Of a stretch of DNA of 64,000 nucleotides, positions 52,397 through 61,574 are shown in pieces. Position numbers and translations under genes: made by a program. The notes under the pieces were generated by a model. The model was given only the letters and a program-made list of their open reading frames with translations. It did not search any database and had not been told where the DNA came from. Location of the stretch: assembly GCA_022822305.1 (NCBI GenBank), contig JAJEBY010000016.1, positions 310,001-374,000 of the forward strand, in the 5' to 3' direction. Source of the stretch: Anaerolineae bacterium (GTDB lineage: Bacteria; Chloroflexota; Anaerolineae; Aggregatilineales; Phototrophicaceae). Each line of letters begins with the position of its first letter. The stretch's first letter is position 1.

Positions 52397-53752
52397 ATGA
52401 GCTCGATTTTGCTCAAGAACATCAATCGACTGGCGACGATGGACGATCGACGCCGCGAACTTTCGGATGCTTGCATACTGATTCGAGACAACATCATCGT
52501 CTCCGTCGAAGATGACACCGCCTTTACCGAAAGCGAGGCGGATCGCGTCATCGATCTCTCCGGTCACGTGGTCTTGCCCGGTCTCGTCAATACGCATCAC
52601 CATATGTACCAGAGTTTGACCCGCGCCCTGGCGCAGGAGAATGAGCTCTTCGACTGGCTCGAAACACTCTATCCGATTTGGGCCGGCTTGCGCGCCGAAC
52701 ACGTTTATGTCTCGGCCAAGCTGGCGATGGCGGAGTTGATGCTTTCCGGCTGCACGACCAGCAGCGATCACCTCTATATCTTTCCCAACGATGTGCGGCT
52801 GGAAGACGAAATCCGCGCAGCCCAGGAGATTGGCATGCGCTTCCACGCCGCGCGCGGCTCGATGAGCCTGGGCGAAAGTCAAGGCGGCTTGCCTCCCGAT
52901 GCTCTCGTCGAACGCGAATCGGACATTCTTCAAGACACGCAGCGGTTGATTGAACGCTGGCACGATCCGGCGCCGCAATCGATGCTGCGGATTGTTGTGG
53001 CGCCTTGTTCGCCCTTCAGCGTGTCCATCGAATTGATGCGAGAATCTGCGGCGTTAGCGCGGACGCACGGCGCGCAATTGCATACGCACTTGGCTGAAAA
53101 TGACAAGGATATCGACTTCAGCCTGGAGACCTTTGGGCAGCGGCCGGGCGAGTATGCCGAAAGCGTCGGTTGGGTCGGCGACGATGTTTGGCACGCCCAT
53201 TGCGTCAAGCTTGACGATCGGGAAATCGGGCTCTTCGCGCGTACCGCCACCGGCGTCTGCCATTGCCCGTCCTCCAATATGCGCCTGGCTTCGGGCATCG
53301 CGCCCATTCGTCAAATGCTAGATCGCAGCGTCAAGGTCGGCCTCGGCGTCGATGGCTCGGCATCCAATGACAGCGGCCATCTGCTCAACGAAGCCCGCCA
53401 GGCGCTGCTGCTGCAACGCGTCGGCGGCGACCCGGCCGCGTTCTCCGCGCGCGAAGCCCTGGAATTGGCGACAAGAGGCGGCGCCGCTGTCCTGGGTCGG
53501 AGCGACATCGGCCAGATCGCTGGCGGCATGTCGGCCGATATAGTCGCTTTTCGTCTGGATTCGCCGGTATTCGCCGGCGCTCTGCACGATCCGATTGCCG
53601 CCTTGGTCTTTTGCGGACCCGCGCAAGTGGATCTATCTATCATCAATGGCGAGATTGTGGTCGAGGATGGTGAGCTGCGAACTGCCGACGCGCCGCTCTT
53701 GGTCGAGGCGCATAATCGACTGTCGCGCCAGCTCATCAATGGCGAGTCGTGA
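52397..53752 (+). CDS. 8-oxoguanine-deaminase-like amidohydrolase
   Basis: A 451-residue amidohydrolase of the cytosine/8-oxoguanine deaminase and atrazine-chlorohydrolase group. The metal-binding NTHHHMYQSL, AHCVKL, HTHLAEND and DGSASNDSG (terminal Asp) are in order. The N-terminal LLKNINRLATMDD and the closing sandwich are typical of this group, and NTHHHMYQSLTRA in particular resembles the 8-oxoguanine deaminase subfamily. It would deaminate 8-oxoguanine (or isocytosine/guanine relatives) to urate-type products, which fits the urate-type enzymes downstream. RBS AGGA lies five bases before ATG. Confidence 0.9.
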   Translation: MSSILLKNINRLATMDDRRRELSDACILIRDNIIVSVEDDTAFTESEADRVIDLSGHVVLPGLVNTHHHMYQSLTRALAQENELFDWLETLYPIWAGLRAEHVYVSAKLAMAELMLSGCTTSSDHLYIFPNDVRLEDEIRAAQEIGMRFHAARGSMSLGESQGGLPPDALVERESDILQDTQRLIERWHDPAPQSMLRIVVAPCSPFSVSIELMRESAALARTHGAQLHTHLAENDKDIDFSLETFGQRPGEYAESVGWVGDDVWHAHCVKLDDREIGLFARTATGVCHCPSSNMRLASGIAPIRQMLDRSVKVGLGVDGSASNDSGHLLNEARQALLLQRVGGDPAAFSAREALELATRGGAAVLGRSDIGQIAGGMSADIVAFRLDSPVFAGALHDPIAALVFCGPAQVDLSIINGEIVVEDGELRTADAPLLVEAHNRLSRQLINGES

Positions 53753-53794
53753 GATGACTTCGGCCCGCGCTCGGGCGAGAACGGAGGGTCCAGC

Positions 53795-55501
53795 ATGAGC
53801 ATTGTCGATCGATTGGCGGTCGCTCGCGGTGAAAAACCGGCGGATCTTGTCTTGCGTGACGCGCGCCTGATCAACGTCATCAGCGGCGAGATTTATCCGA
53901 CCGATATTGTCATTCACGATCGCCACGTGGTCGCGCTGGGCGAGGGCTACCGGGCGCGCGCGGAGGTGGAACTCGAGCGGAAGTATGTCGCGCCGGGTCT
54001 GATTGACGCCCATGTGCATATCGAAAGCAGTCTGGTCACGCCGCCGGAATTCGCGCGCGCGGTCCTGCCGCATGGCGTCACGACTGTGATCACCGATCCG
54101 CATGAAATCGCCAACGTTCTGGGCCTGGAAGGCATGCGCTATATGCTGGAGCGCGCCAAGAACGGCATCCTGAATATGTATGTCATGGCATCGAGCTGCG
54201 TGCCCGCCACCGATATGGAAACCTCAGGCGCGCGGCTGGAAGCTGACGACCTGGCGCAATTGATCGATCATCCCTGGGTGCTGGGCTTGGCCGAGTTGAT
54301 GAACTATCCCGGCGTGGCGCTGGGCGATGAAGGCATGCTCGACAAAATCACCGCCTTCGAGCATCTCGCGCTTGATGGTCACGCGCCCGATATGACCGGC
54401 CCCATGCTCAATGCTTACGTGACTGCGGGCGTGGGCAGCGAACACGAATGCACGACGGTGGCGGAAGCGCGCGAGAAACTGCGCCTCGGCCTGTGCATAT
54501 TCATCCGCGAGGGCACCACCACCCGCAATTTGCGTCCGCTGCTGCCGCTGATAACGCCGGAGAATCACTCGGCGATTTGCTTTTGCACCGACGACCGCAT
54601 TCCAGCCGATTTGATCGACGAAGGTTCCATAGACCATATGATACGGGTGGCGGTCGCCGCGGGTATTGATCCACTGCTGGCGATACGCATGGGCTCATAC
54701 AATACCGCGCGTTACTTCGGCTTGAAGAAATACGGCGCCGTTGCGCCCGGCAAATTTGCCGATCTAGTGATATTTTCCGATTTGCGCGACTTCAATCCCG
54801 AGCAGGTTTATCGCGGCGGACAGCTGGTCGCCCAAGCTGGCGAGATGATCATCCCGCGACCGCCGGAGCGGAAGCTGGATTTGCGCGGCACGGTTAACGT
54901 GAACGCGAATTCGCTGGATTTCTCGCTGCCCGCGCGCGGCGCTCAAGCGCATGTGATTGGCACGGTCAAAGACCAGGTCGTGACCGAGCACCTGCTGGAA
55001 AGGCCGAAAGTAGTTGATGACCTCGCGGTCAGCGATGTTGAGCGCGACATCCTGAAGTTCGTCATGATCGAGCGACATCGCGCCAGCGGCAATATCGGCA
55101 AAGGCTTCATCCACGGCTTCGGATTGCGGCGCGGCGCCATCGCCGGCACCGTCGCCCACGATCATCATAATCTGGCCGCGATCGGCGTCGATGACTATAG
55201 CATGCATACCGCTGTGGCCGCCGTCATCGACATGGGTGGCGGGCTGGTCGCGGTCGATGGCGACGACATCCTGGCCACGCTCCCATTGCCGATTGCCGGT
55301 CTCATGAGCGAAGCGCCAATCGAAGTGGCGCGCTCACAGTACGATCGCTTGATCGAGAGCGCGCGCGCCCTGGGCAGTCAGCTCGCCGATCCATTCATGG
55401 CGATGAGTTTCATGGGGCTCGAAGTGATCCCGAAACTCAAGCTTACCGATCTGGGTTTGGTGGATGTCGAACGCTTCCAATTGATCGATTTGTTTGACTA
55501 A
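53795..55501 (+). CDS. ade: Adenine deaminase
   Basis: A 568-residue adenine deaminase of the Ade/YicP type, converting adenine to hypoxanthine. Characteristic motifs are GLIDAHVHIESSLVTPPEFARAV (metal ligands), HGVTTVITDPHEIANVLG, CFCTDDRIP, and the C-terminal HDHHNLAAIGVDD and EAPIEVARS. The length is normal. GGAGG seven bases upstream decides the ATG at 53795. It starts 42 bases after the previous amidohydrolase, so a purine-deaminase pair heads the cluster. Confidence 0.97.
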   Translation: MSIVDRLAVARGEKPADLVLRDARLINVISGEIYPTDIVIHDRHVVALGEGYRARAEVELERKYVAPGLIDAHVHIESSLVTPPEFARAVLPHGVTTVITDPHEIANVLGLEGMRYMLERAKNGILNMYVMASSCVPATDMETSGARLEADDLAQLIDHPWVLGLAELMNYPGVALGDEGMLDKITAFEHLALDGHAPDMTGPMLNAYVTAGVGSEHECTTVAEAREKLRLGLCIFIREGTTTRNLRPLLPLITPENHSAICFCTDDRIPADLIDEGSIDHMIRVAVAAGIDPLLAIRMGSYNTARYFGLKKYGAVAPGKFADLVIFSDLRDFNPEQVYRGGQLVAQAGEMIIPRPPERKLDLRGTVNVNANSLDFSLPARGAQAHVIGTVKDQVVTEHLLERPKVVDDLAVSDVERDILKFVMIERHRASGNIGKGFIHGFGLRRGAIAGTVAHDHHNLAAIGVDDYSMHTAVAAVIDMGGGLVAVDGDDILATLPLPIAGLMSEAPIEVARSQYDRLIESARALGSQLADPFMAMSFMGLEVIPKLKLTDLGLVDVERFQLIDLFD

Positions 55502-55579
55502 TCTGGGTGCTGTCTTTTCGGGAATTATTGCTAAAATGACATACGACTTATTGAGCAAAGCTACCAATGGGCGTGAATT

Positions 55580-56788
55580 ATGGTCGATCAGGCAAGCTTG
55601 GATACGCTGCGCGCGCGCGTAGCCGGGCATCGTGACAGCATCATTACCTTTTTGCGCGAAATCTGCGCCATCCCGAGTTATGAGAACCAGATCAGGGCCT
55701 GCGGCGAACGTATTGCCCAAGAAATGGAAGCGCTCGGTTATGACGAGATCTTCTGGGACAAGATGGGCAATATCGTCGGTCGCATCGGCGACGGCGACCG
55801 CATCCTGCTTTATGACAGCCACATCGATACCGTCGGCGTCGGCGATCCCGACGAATGGCAGTGGGATCCCTTCGAAGGCAAGATCGAAGACGGCATCCTG
55901 TTTGCCCGCGGCGCTTGTGACGAAAAGGGCAGCACGCCCGGCATGATCTATGGCCTGGCGATCGCGCGGGACCTGGGCTTGCTGGATGGCTACAGCGCCT
56001 ACTACTTCGGCAACATGGAAGAATGGAACGATGGCCAGGCGCCGCACGCCTTTGTCCAGACTGAAGGCATCAAGCCCGACTTTGTGGTCATCGGCGAACC
56101 CACCAAGATGCAAATCTATCGCGGCCATAAAGGACGCGTCGAATTCAAGATCGTGGCCAAGGGGCGCAGCGCCCATGCCGCCAGCAACTATCTCGGCGAC
56201 AACGCCATTTACAAGCTGCTGCCCATCATCGAGCGCCTAAGCCAGATCGAACCGGAGCTGGGCGATCACGAATTCCTCGGGCCGGGTCGCATCACCGTCA
56301 CCGACATGGATGTCAAGACGCCCAGCATCAACGCTGTGCCCGACGAAGCCACCATTTATGTCGATCGGCGTATCACCTTTGGTGAAGCGCCGGATGCGGA
56401 GTTGCAGCGCCTGCGCGACATCATCGGCGAGCGCGATGATATCAAAGCCGAAATCCTGGTTTACGATGAACCGAGTTACACCGGCTTCGTATTCCCGCTG
56501 GATAAGATTTATCCGGCCTGGGCCTATGAAGAAGATGAAACGATCGTGCTCGCCGGCCTGAAGACGGCTCGCGAGCTGTATGGCGAGACCGTCACCGGCA
56601 AGTGGGATTTCTCTACCAACGGCATCTATTGGGCGGGCAAAGCGGGAATTCCGAGCATCGGGTTCGCCCCGGGGGACGAAATCCACGCCCATACGGTTTT
56701 GGATCAAGTGTCGCTGGACGATGTCGTGCGTTCGACAGAATGGTATGCGCTCTTCCCATCCATTCTCTCCCAGACAGTTGAGGCCTAA
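55580..56788 (+). CDS. ygeY: YgeY-family M20 hydrolase (selenium-metabolism-linked type)
   Basis: A 402-residue M20-type zinc peptidase/deacylase. Zinc and catalytic motifs are DSHIDTVGVGDP, GACDEKGS, and the acidic pair of GNMEEWNDG where the catalytic Glu is expected. The dimerisation domain contains GHKGRVEFKIVAKGRSAHA. The C-terminal IHAHTVLDQVSLDDVV ends the metal site. YgeY occurs next to YgeW, SsnA and carbamate kinase in clusters for anaerobic purine/uric-acid breakdown, presumably cleaving an amide or ureido intermediate. The exact substrate is not established. It follows adenine deaminase by 78 bases. Confidence 0.92.
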   Translation: MVDQASLDTLRARVAGHRDSIITFLREICAIPSYENQIRACGERIAQEMEALGYDEIFWDKMGNIVGRIGDGDRILLYDSHIDTVGVGDPDEWQWDPFEGKIEDGILFARGACDEKGSTPGMIYGLAIARDLGLLDGYSAYYFGNMEEWNDGQAPHAFVQTEGIKPDFVVIGEPTKMQIYRGHKGRVEFKIVAKGRSAHAASNYLGDNAIYKLLPIIERLSQIEPELGDHEFLGPGRITVTDMDVKTPSINAVPDEATIYVDRRITFGEAPDAELQRLRDIIGERDDIKAEILVYDEPSYTGFVFPLDKIYPAWAYEEDETIVLAGLKTARELYGETVTGKWDFSTNGIYWAGKAGIPSIGFAPGDEIHAHTVLDQVSLDDVVRSTEWYALFPSILSQTVEA

Positions 56789-56905
56789 AGCGCCTAGAGG
56801 AGGATTGCCGGTGTCGACGGATGACGTCGGGCACAGACAATTGTTTTTGAGGAATGCAAAGTTGGAATCGGGAACATCCCCGTATCCGGGCGGAAAATGC
56901 AGGAC

Positions 56906-56917
56906 GATAGTTCTATC
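56906..56917. repeat. 12-base perfect inverted repeat before ygeW
   Basis: GATAG-TT-CTATC lies directly upstream of the GGAGAAGGAC ribosome-binding region of ygeW, in the 140-base gap after ygeY. It could be an operator or a structure masking the ribosome-binding site; neither is shown. Confidence 0.4.
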
Positions 56918-56928
56918 AGGAGAAGGAC

Positions 56929-57909
56929 ATGCAGACTGACCTCCGAGGCCGCGACCTCATCAGCACACAAGATTGGTCCAGAGAAGAGATCGAGACTTTG
57001 CTCGATGTCGCTTGGGATTTGAAGCGAAAACGGGCCCTGGGCGAACCGCACGCTCTCCTGCGCGACAAAGTCCTGGCCTTGCTTTTTTTCTTCACCAGCA
57101 CCCGCACCCGGATCAGTTTTGAAGCTGGCATGGCGCAATTGGGCGGGCACGCGCAATTCATCGATCACACCACGACCCAAATCAGTCACGGCGATACGGC
57201 CAAGGAGATCGGCGAGATCGTGGGACGCTATACCGACGGCATCGCCATTCGCCAATGCGATTGGGACTTCGGCAACGCCTACATCAACGCGGTGGCCGAC
57301 GCCAGCCGCGTGCCGGTGCTGAATATGCAATGCGAAATCTATCATCCTTTTCAGATCCTGGCCGATCTGATGACCATTCAGGAAAAGTTCGGGCGCGACT
57401 TGCGCGGCAAGACCATCAATGTCAGCTGGGCGTACGCCTCGAGCTATCAGAAGCCGATCTCGGTGCCGCAGAGCCTGGTGCTGCTGATGTCGCGCTTCGG
57501 CATGAATGTGCGGCTGACGCGGCCGCCCGAATATCAGTTGATGCCAGATATCGTCGAACAAGCGCGAGAGAACACGCGGCGTCATGGCGGCTCATTTGAG
57601 ATCATGGATGATTTTGATGCCGGATTCGCGGGCGCCGATATCCTCTATCCCAAGAGTTGGGGCAGTTGGCTGACGACGGAAGATGAAGCGGAATCGGCCG
57701 AAATCGGGGCCAAATACACCGATTGGATCGCTGACGATCGGCGCATGGGTCTGGCCAACGACCACGCGGTTTATATGCATTGCCTGCCCGCCGACCGCAA
57801 TATCGAAGTCACCGATAGCGTAATCGATGGTCCGCAGAGCGTCGTTTATGACGAGGCGGAGAATCGCACCCACGTGCAGAAAGCGGCCATGGCCTTGACC
57901 ATGCGCTGA
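56929..57909 (+). CDS. ygeW: YgeW-family knotted carbamoyltransferase
   Basis: A 326-residue carbamoyltransferase. The carbamoyl-phosphate motif is STRTRISFEAG (about 56-66) and the HPFQILADLMT motif matches H-P-x-Q. The knot region SWAYASSYQKPISVPQSL with RFGMNV is diagnostic of YgeW rather than ornithine or aspartate carbamoyltransferase. C-terminal MHCLPADRNIEVTD is OTC-like. E. coli YgeW has about 396 residues; a ~45-residue insert before the HCLP motif is missing here. It is thought to carbamoylate an amine-containing product of purine breakdown, or run in reverse to yield carbamoyl phosphate for the kinase next to it. It lies 70 bases before carbamate kinase. Confidence 0.93.
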   Translation: MQTDLRGRDLISTQDWSREEIETLLDVAWDLKRKRALGEPHALLRDKVLALLFFFTSTRTRISFEAGMAQLGGHAQFIDHTTTQISHGDTAKEIGEIVGRYTDGIAIRQCDWDFGNAYINAVADASRVPVLNMQCEIYHPFQILADLMTIQEKFGRDLRGKTINVSWAYASSYQKPISVPQSLVLLMSRFGMNVRLTRPPEYQLMPDIVEQARENTRRHGGSFEIMDDFDAGFAGADILYPKSWGSWLTTEDEAESAEIGAKYTDWIADDRRMGLANDHAVYMHCLPADRNIEVTDSVIDGPQSVVYDEAENRTHVQKAAMALTMR

Positions 57910-57979
57910 GCGCTGCCGGTCTAGTCAATTGCGCCAGGACGGATTCGCTAAACCGTAAAGCGGATGAGAGCGGGGCTTT

Positions 57980-58939
57980 ATGATAGATAGACTAGTGGTC
58001 GTGGCGATCGGCGGCAACTCGCTCATTCCCGATCCCGGGAATCCACAAATTGAACAGCAATGGGATGCCGTGCGCGAAACCTGCCGGCATATCGCCGACA
58101 TGACCGCCGATGGCTGGCACGTGATAGTCACCCATGGCAACGGGCCGCAGGTCGGCTATATTCTCAATCGCGCCGAAATTGCCAAACGCGAGGCCGGCGT
58201 TCACGATGTGCCGCTCGACTTGGTGGTGGCCGATACGCAGGGCAGCATTGGTTACATGCTGCAGCAGGGGCTGGATAATTCGTTGCGCCGGGTGGGCATG
58301 AATCACACCGTGGCCACCATTATCACCCAGATGCGCGTCGATCCCAATGATCCGGCCTTTGATCATCCCGACAAACCGATCGGCGGCTTCATGTCTCGCG
58401 AGGAAGCGGCGGACGCGCAGGCCCTGGGTTGGCAAGTGATGGAAGATGCCGGGCGCGGCTGGCGGCGCGTGGTGGCCTCGCCCAAACCGCTCAGTGTCAA
58501 CGAGATCAATGCCATTCAGGCATTGGTGCTCAGCGGCTACATCATAATCGTTTGCGGCGGCGGCGGCGTGCCGGTGGTGCGCAACGAAGTCGGTAGCTTG
58601 CGCGGGATCGCGGCCGTTATCGACAAAGATCACGCCAGCAGCCTGCTGGCCCAGACCTTGCGCGCCGATTTGCTGCTGGTTTCCACCGGCGTGGAAAAAG
58701 TTTGCCTGAATTTCAATACGCCGCAGGAGCAAGAGCTCGATACGGTCACCTTGCTCGAAGCGCGCAACTATCTGGAGGAAGGGCATTTTGCCCGCGGCAG
58801 CATGTATCCCAAGATTGAAGCCGCCATCGATTTTGTGCATAACGGCGGGCCGCGCGCGATCATCACCAATCCCGTCAATCTCACGCGGGCGCTCCACGGC
58901 GAAACTGGCACCCACGTCGTGCCAGGCGGGCACGGATAA
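57980..58939 (+). CDS. arcC: Carbamate kinase
   Basis: A 319-residue enzyme with amino-acid-kinase fold. VVVAIGGNSLIPD and THGNGPQVGYI are present for phosphate binding. DLVVADTQGSIGYMLQQ and IIIVCGGGGVPVV are the central loops, and the C-terminus has ARGSMYPKIEAAIDF. It makes ATP from carbamoyl phosphate and ADP, giving carbamate (ammonia plus CO2). In YgeW-type clusters it is the energy-yielding step, and it is the homologue of E. coli YqeA. There are 20 bases to the next frame. Confidence 0.96.
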   Translation: MIDRLVVVAIGGNSLIPDPGNPQIEQQWDAVRETCRHIADMTADGWHVIVTHGNGPQVGYILNRAEIAKREAGVHDVPLDLVVADTQGSIGYMLQQGLDNSLRRVGMNHTVATIITQMRVDPNDPAFDHPDKPIGGFMSREEAADAQALGWQVMEDAGRGWRRVVASPKPLSVNEINAIQALVLSGYIIIVCGGGGVPVVRNEVGSLRGIAAVIDKDHASSLLAQTLRADLLLVSTGVEKVCLNFNTPQEQELDTVTLLEARNYLEEGHFARGSMYPKIEAAIDFVHNGGPRAIITNPVNLTRALHGETGTHVVPGGHG

Positions 58940-59022
58940 ATGAGCAGGCGTCATTTCATTTGTCTCAGAAGCTGTCTGAAGTTGCCGGCGGGCGCGCCTT
59001 CCGCGACAGATCCCATTTGACC

Positions 59023-60282
59023 ATGGCCGACATCTTGGAGCTGCGCTGCGTGATCGGAGATTGTCGCTACTCAAGCGATGAACTGCGTTATACCTGCCCG
59101 GTCCACGGCGAAATCGGCACGCTAGATATCTTGTACGATTATGAAAACCTGGCGCGGAGGCTGGATCGCGATGAGATCAGCGCCAGCCGCGAACCCAATT
59201 GCTGGCGTTACCGTCCGCTGCTGCCTATCGCGCCCGATAGTCCGGTTCCGCCGCTGGATGTGGGCTGGACGCCACTCTATCCCGCGCCGAGAATTGCCCA
59301 GGCTTTGGGGATCAAGCGCGCTGTGATCAAGGATGACGGCGCCAATCCTACCGGTTCGCTGAAGGATCGCGCCAGCGCATTGGTTCTGACACGGGCGCTG
59401 GAGCAGGGCTTCACCACCGTGAGCACCGCCAGCACCGGCAATGCGGCTGCCGCGCTGGCCGGTCTGGGCGCTTCCCTGCCGGCAATTGAAATCGTCATAT
59501 TTGTGCCGAGTTCGGCGCCATCCGCTAAAATCGCCCAGTTGCTGGTATATGGGGCTGAAGTGCTGCTGGTCGAAGGCAGTTATGACGACGCCTTCGAACT
59601 TTGTATGGAGACGTGTGAGGCCGAGGGTTGGTATTCGCGCAATACCGGCGTCAACCCCTTCACCACCGAAGGCAAGAAGACCGCGGCGCTGGAGATCGCG
59701 GAGCAGCTGGCCTGGCAGCCGCCGGACGCGGTCATCGTCAGCGTCGGCGATGGCAGCATCATCAGCGGCTTGTATAAGGGCTTCTACGATTTGAAGCGCT
59801 TGGGCTGGATCGAGCGAATGCCGCGGCTCATCGGCGTTCAGGCGGCGGGCAGCGCCGTATTGGCCGATGCCTGGAGCGCGGGACTGGACGCGCGCGATAT
59901 TCGGCGCCGGCCGGTAACAACCATCGCCGACAGCATCGCCTCGGAATTGCCGCGCGATCGCGCCAAAGCCCTGCGGGCGGTGCGGGAGACTGGTGGCGCC
60001 TATCTGACCGTCAGCGATGATGAAATCGAGCGGGCCATCCCGCAGTTCGCGCGGCTCAGCGGCGTATTTGTGGAACCGGCCGCCGCCGCGACTTTCGCCG
60101 GCGCGCAGCGAGCCGTGACGGCGGGGCTGCTGGATCGAGATGAAAGCGTCTGTTTGTTGATGACCGGCAACGGACTCAAGGATGTCGAGCGGGCGCGCCA
60201 AGTCGTCAGTGGCGGAACCCGCGTGGCGGCAAATATCGCCGCGGTGCAACAGGCCTTGAAGTCCTCGAGATGCGATGATTGA
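59023..60282 (+). CDS. Threonine-synthase-like fold-type II PLP enzyme
   Basis: About 419 residues. The start is placed at ATG 59023 (ADILELRCVIGDCRY); an earlier TTG at 58960 is possible but adds atypical residues and no ribosome-binding site is clear. An N-terminal Cys-containing segment (RC, DC, TCP) resembles the zinc-ribbon-like start of many threonine synthases. The PLP lysine is in DGANPTGSLKDRAS, the phosphate loop is STGNAAAALAG, and the glycine-rich VSVGDGSIISGLYKG binds the cofactor. In this cluster it may deaminate or beta-replace an amino-acid intermediate rather than make threonine; no thrA/thrB genes are nearby. Its end overlaps the GT2 start by eight bases. Confidence 0.87.
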   Translation: MADILELRCVIGDCRYSSDELRYTCPVHGEIGTLDILYDYENLARRLDRDEISASREPNCWRYRPLLPIAPDSPVPPLDVGWTPLYPAPRIAQALGIKRAVIKDDGANPTGSLKDRASALVLTRALEQGFTTVSTASTGNAAAALAGLGASLPAIEIVIFVPSSAPSAKIAQLLVYGAEVLLVEGSYDDAFELCMETCEAEGWYSRNTGVNPFTTEGKKTAALEIAEQLAWQPPDAVIVSVGDGSIISGLYKGFYDLKRLGWIERMPRLIGVQAAGSAVLADAWSAGLDARDIRRRPVTTIADSIASELPRDRAKALRAVRETGGAYLTVSDDEIERAIPQFARLSGVFVEPAAAATFAGAQRAVTAGLLDRDESVCLLMTGNGLKDVERARQVVSGGTRVAANIAAVQQALKSSRCDD

Positions 60283-61318
60283 ACGACCCCAATATTCGAT
60301 TGTGGCGCCGGTCTATAACGAGGCCGGCAATCTGGAGCGCTTTTATCAAGAAGTCAAGCGCGCCCTTGACGGCACGGACGAACCCTGGGAATTGCTCTTG
60401 GTCAATGACGGCAGCACCGACGAATCGCCGGCTATCATGCAGCGGCTGGCTGAAGGCGACAATCGTATCAAGGTGATCAATTTCGCCCGCAATTTCGGCC
60501 ATCAGATTGCGGTGACCGCCGGCGTCGATCATGCCTGCGGGGCGGCCGTGATCTTGATCGACGCCGATTTGCAAGATCCGCCGGCGGTGATTCCCCGCTT
60601 GATCGCCGAGTGGAAAAGCGGCGTTGACGTGGTCTACGCGGTCCGCGCCCAGCGCCGAGGCGAAGGTTTCTTCAAGCGTATCAGCGCCAAAATCTTCTAT
60701 CGCATGCTGCACCGAATCACCGATGTCAATATCCCGGTTGATACCGGCGATTTTCGTCTGATGGATGCCAAGGTGGCCGCTGTGCTGCGCCAGATGCGGG
60801 AGCACCATCGCTTCGTCCGCGGTATGACCAGCTGGGTCGGTTTTCGTCAAACCGGCATCGAATATGTGCGGGAGGAACGGGTTTGGGGCGAGACCAAATA
60901 TCCTTGGCGCAAGATGATCGCCTTCGCCCTGGACGCGATCACCAGCTTTTCGTTTTTCCCTCTGCAAATCATGGTGTATATTAGCTTGATACTGGCGATT
61001 CTTTCGCTGCTGGTGGGGCTGGTGATCTCAATCTTGCGGGTTGCTGCGGGCGAAGAGTTTTTTGGCGGACAGGCGACAACGATCGTTTTGCTGTTGCTCC
61101 TGAGCGCGTTCCAATTATTCTTTTTGTTCATCATTGGCCAATATGTCGGGCGCACCTACGATGAAACGCGCGATCGGCCGCTGTATGTGATCGCGTCCAC
61201 GGCCGGACTTGAGGACCGTCGCAACGATAGCGCTGGGCGGAGTTTTGACGCGAATCGGTCTGCGGAGACGGACGCGGCAGCCACGGGGCGGGACGGAGCT
61301 CTAAATGCCGGAGCATGA
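60275..61318 (+). CDS. Dolichol-phosphate-mannose-synthase-like GT2 (GtrB/DPM1-like)
   Basis: A 347-residue enzyme. The GT-A domain (about 1-230) has YSIVAPVYNEAGNL, LLVNDGSTDES, the DADLQDPP catalytic aspartate motif and DTGDFRLMDAKV. Two C-terminal membrane helices (about 233-260 and 275-300) and a disordered tail follow. The group makes polyprenyl-phosphate-linked sugars, the donors used by GT-C enzymes such as those elsewhere in this window. It sits inside the purine cluster with eight- and 14-base overlaps to its neighbours, which is unexpected for its function. Confidence 0.93.
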   Translation: MIERPQYSIVAPVYNEAGNLERFYQEVKRALDGTDEPWELLLVNDGSTDESPAIMQRLAEGDNRIKVINFARNFGHQIAVTAGVDHACGAAVILIDADLQDPPAVIPRLIAEWKSGVDVVYAVRAQRRGEGFFKRISAKIFYRMLHRITDVNIPVDTGDFRLMDAKVAAVLRQMREHHRFVRGMTSWVGFRQTGIEYVREERVWGETKYPWRKMIAFALDAITSFSFFPLQIMVYISLILAILSLLVGLVISILRVAAGEEFFGGQATTIVLLLLLSAFQLFFLFIIGQYVGRTYDETRDRPLYVIASTAGLEDRRNDSAGRSFDANRSAETDAAATGRDGALNAGA

Positions 61319-61571
61319 TGCCGAGCAGCTGCAACTGGTGCAGCGGTATCGTCTCTTGGTCGAGCGCTACGAGGCCAAGGATCGCGCAATCGATGAACTC
61401 ATCATGCGTCATGGCGGGCTAAGCCAGAACATGTCGTTGGCCGCGCATGACGAATATCGGCGCCTGGCCGAGGAGCGGCTGGAATTACTCAATCATATGC
61501 GCCAGCTGGAACGGCAACTGAAGATCGACATCGATACCACGTCCGGACAATCAGGCGAAACCGAGGAATAA
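61305..61571 (+). CDS. Small coiled-coil protein of unknown function (88 aa)
   Basis: An 88-residue acidic protein, largely helical with heptads (LQLVQRYRLLVERYEAKDRAIDEL; EYRRLAEERLELLNHMRQLERQL), and no membrane segment or known catalytic motif. It overlaps the GT2 gene by 14 bases and ends four bases before the PLP enzyme, so translation is coupled on both sides. Composition and codon use match its neighbours, which makes it a believable real gene. Confidence 0.72.
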   Translation: MPEHDAEQLQLVQRYRLLVERYEAKDRAIDELIMRHGGLSQNMSLAAHDEYRRLAEERLELLNHMRQLERQLKIDIDTTSGQSGETEE

Positions 61572-61574
61572 ACA

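Noticed and set aside
55502..55579. Internal promoter with TAAAAT before ygeY
   Set aside because: No acceptable -35 element at 16-18 bases was found, so read-through from ade is more likely.
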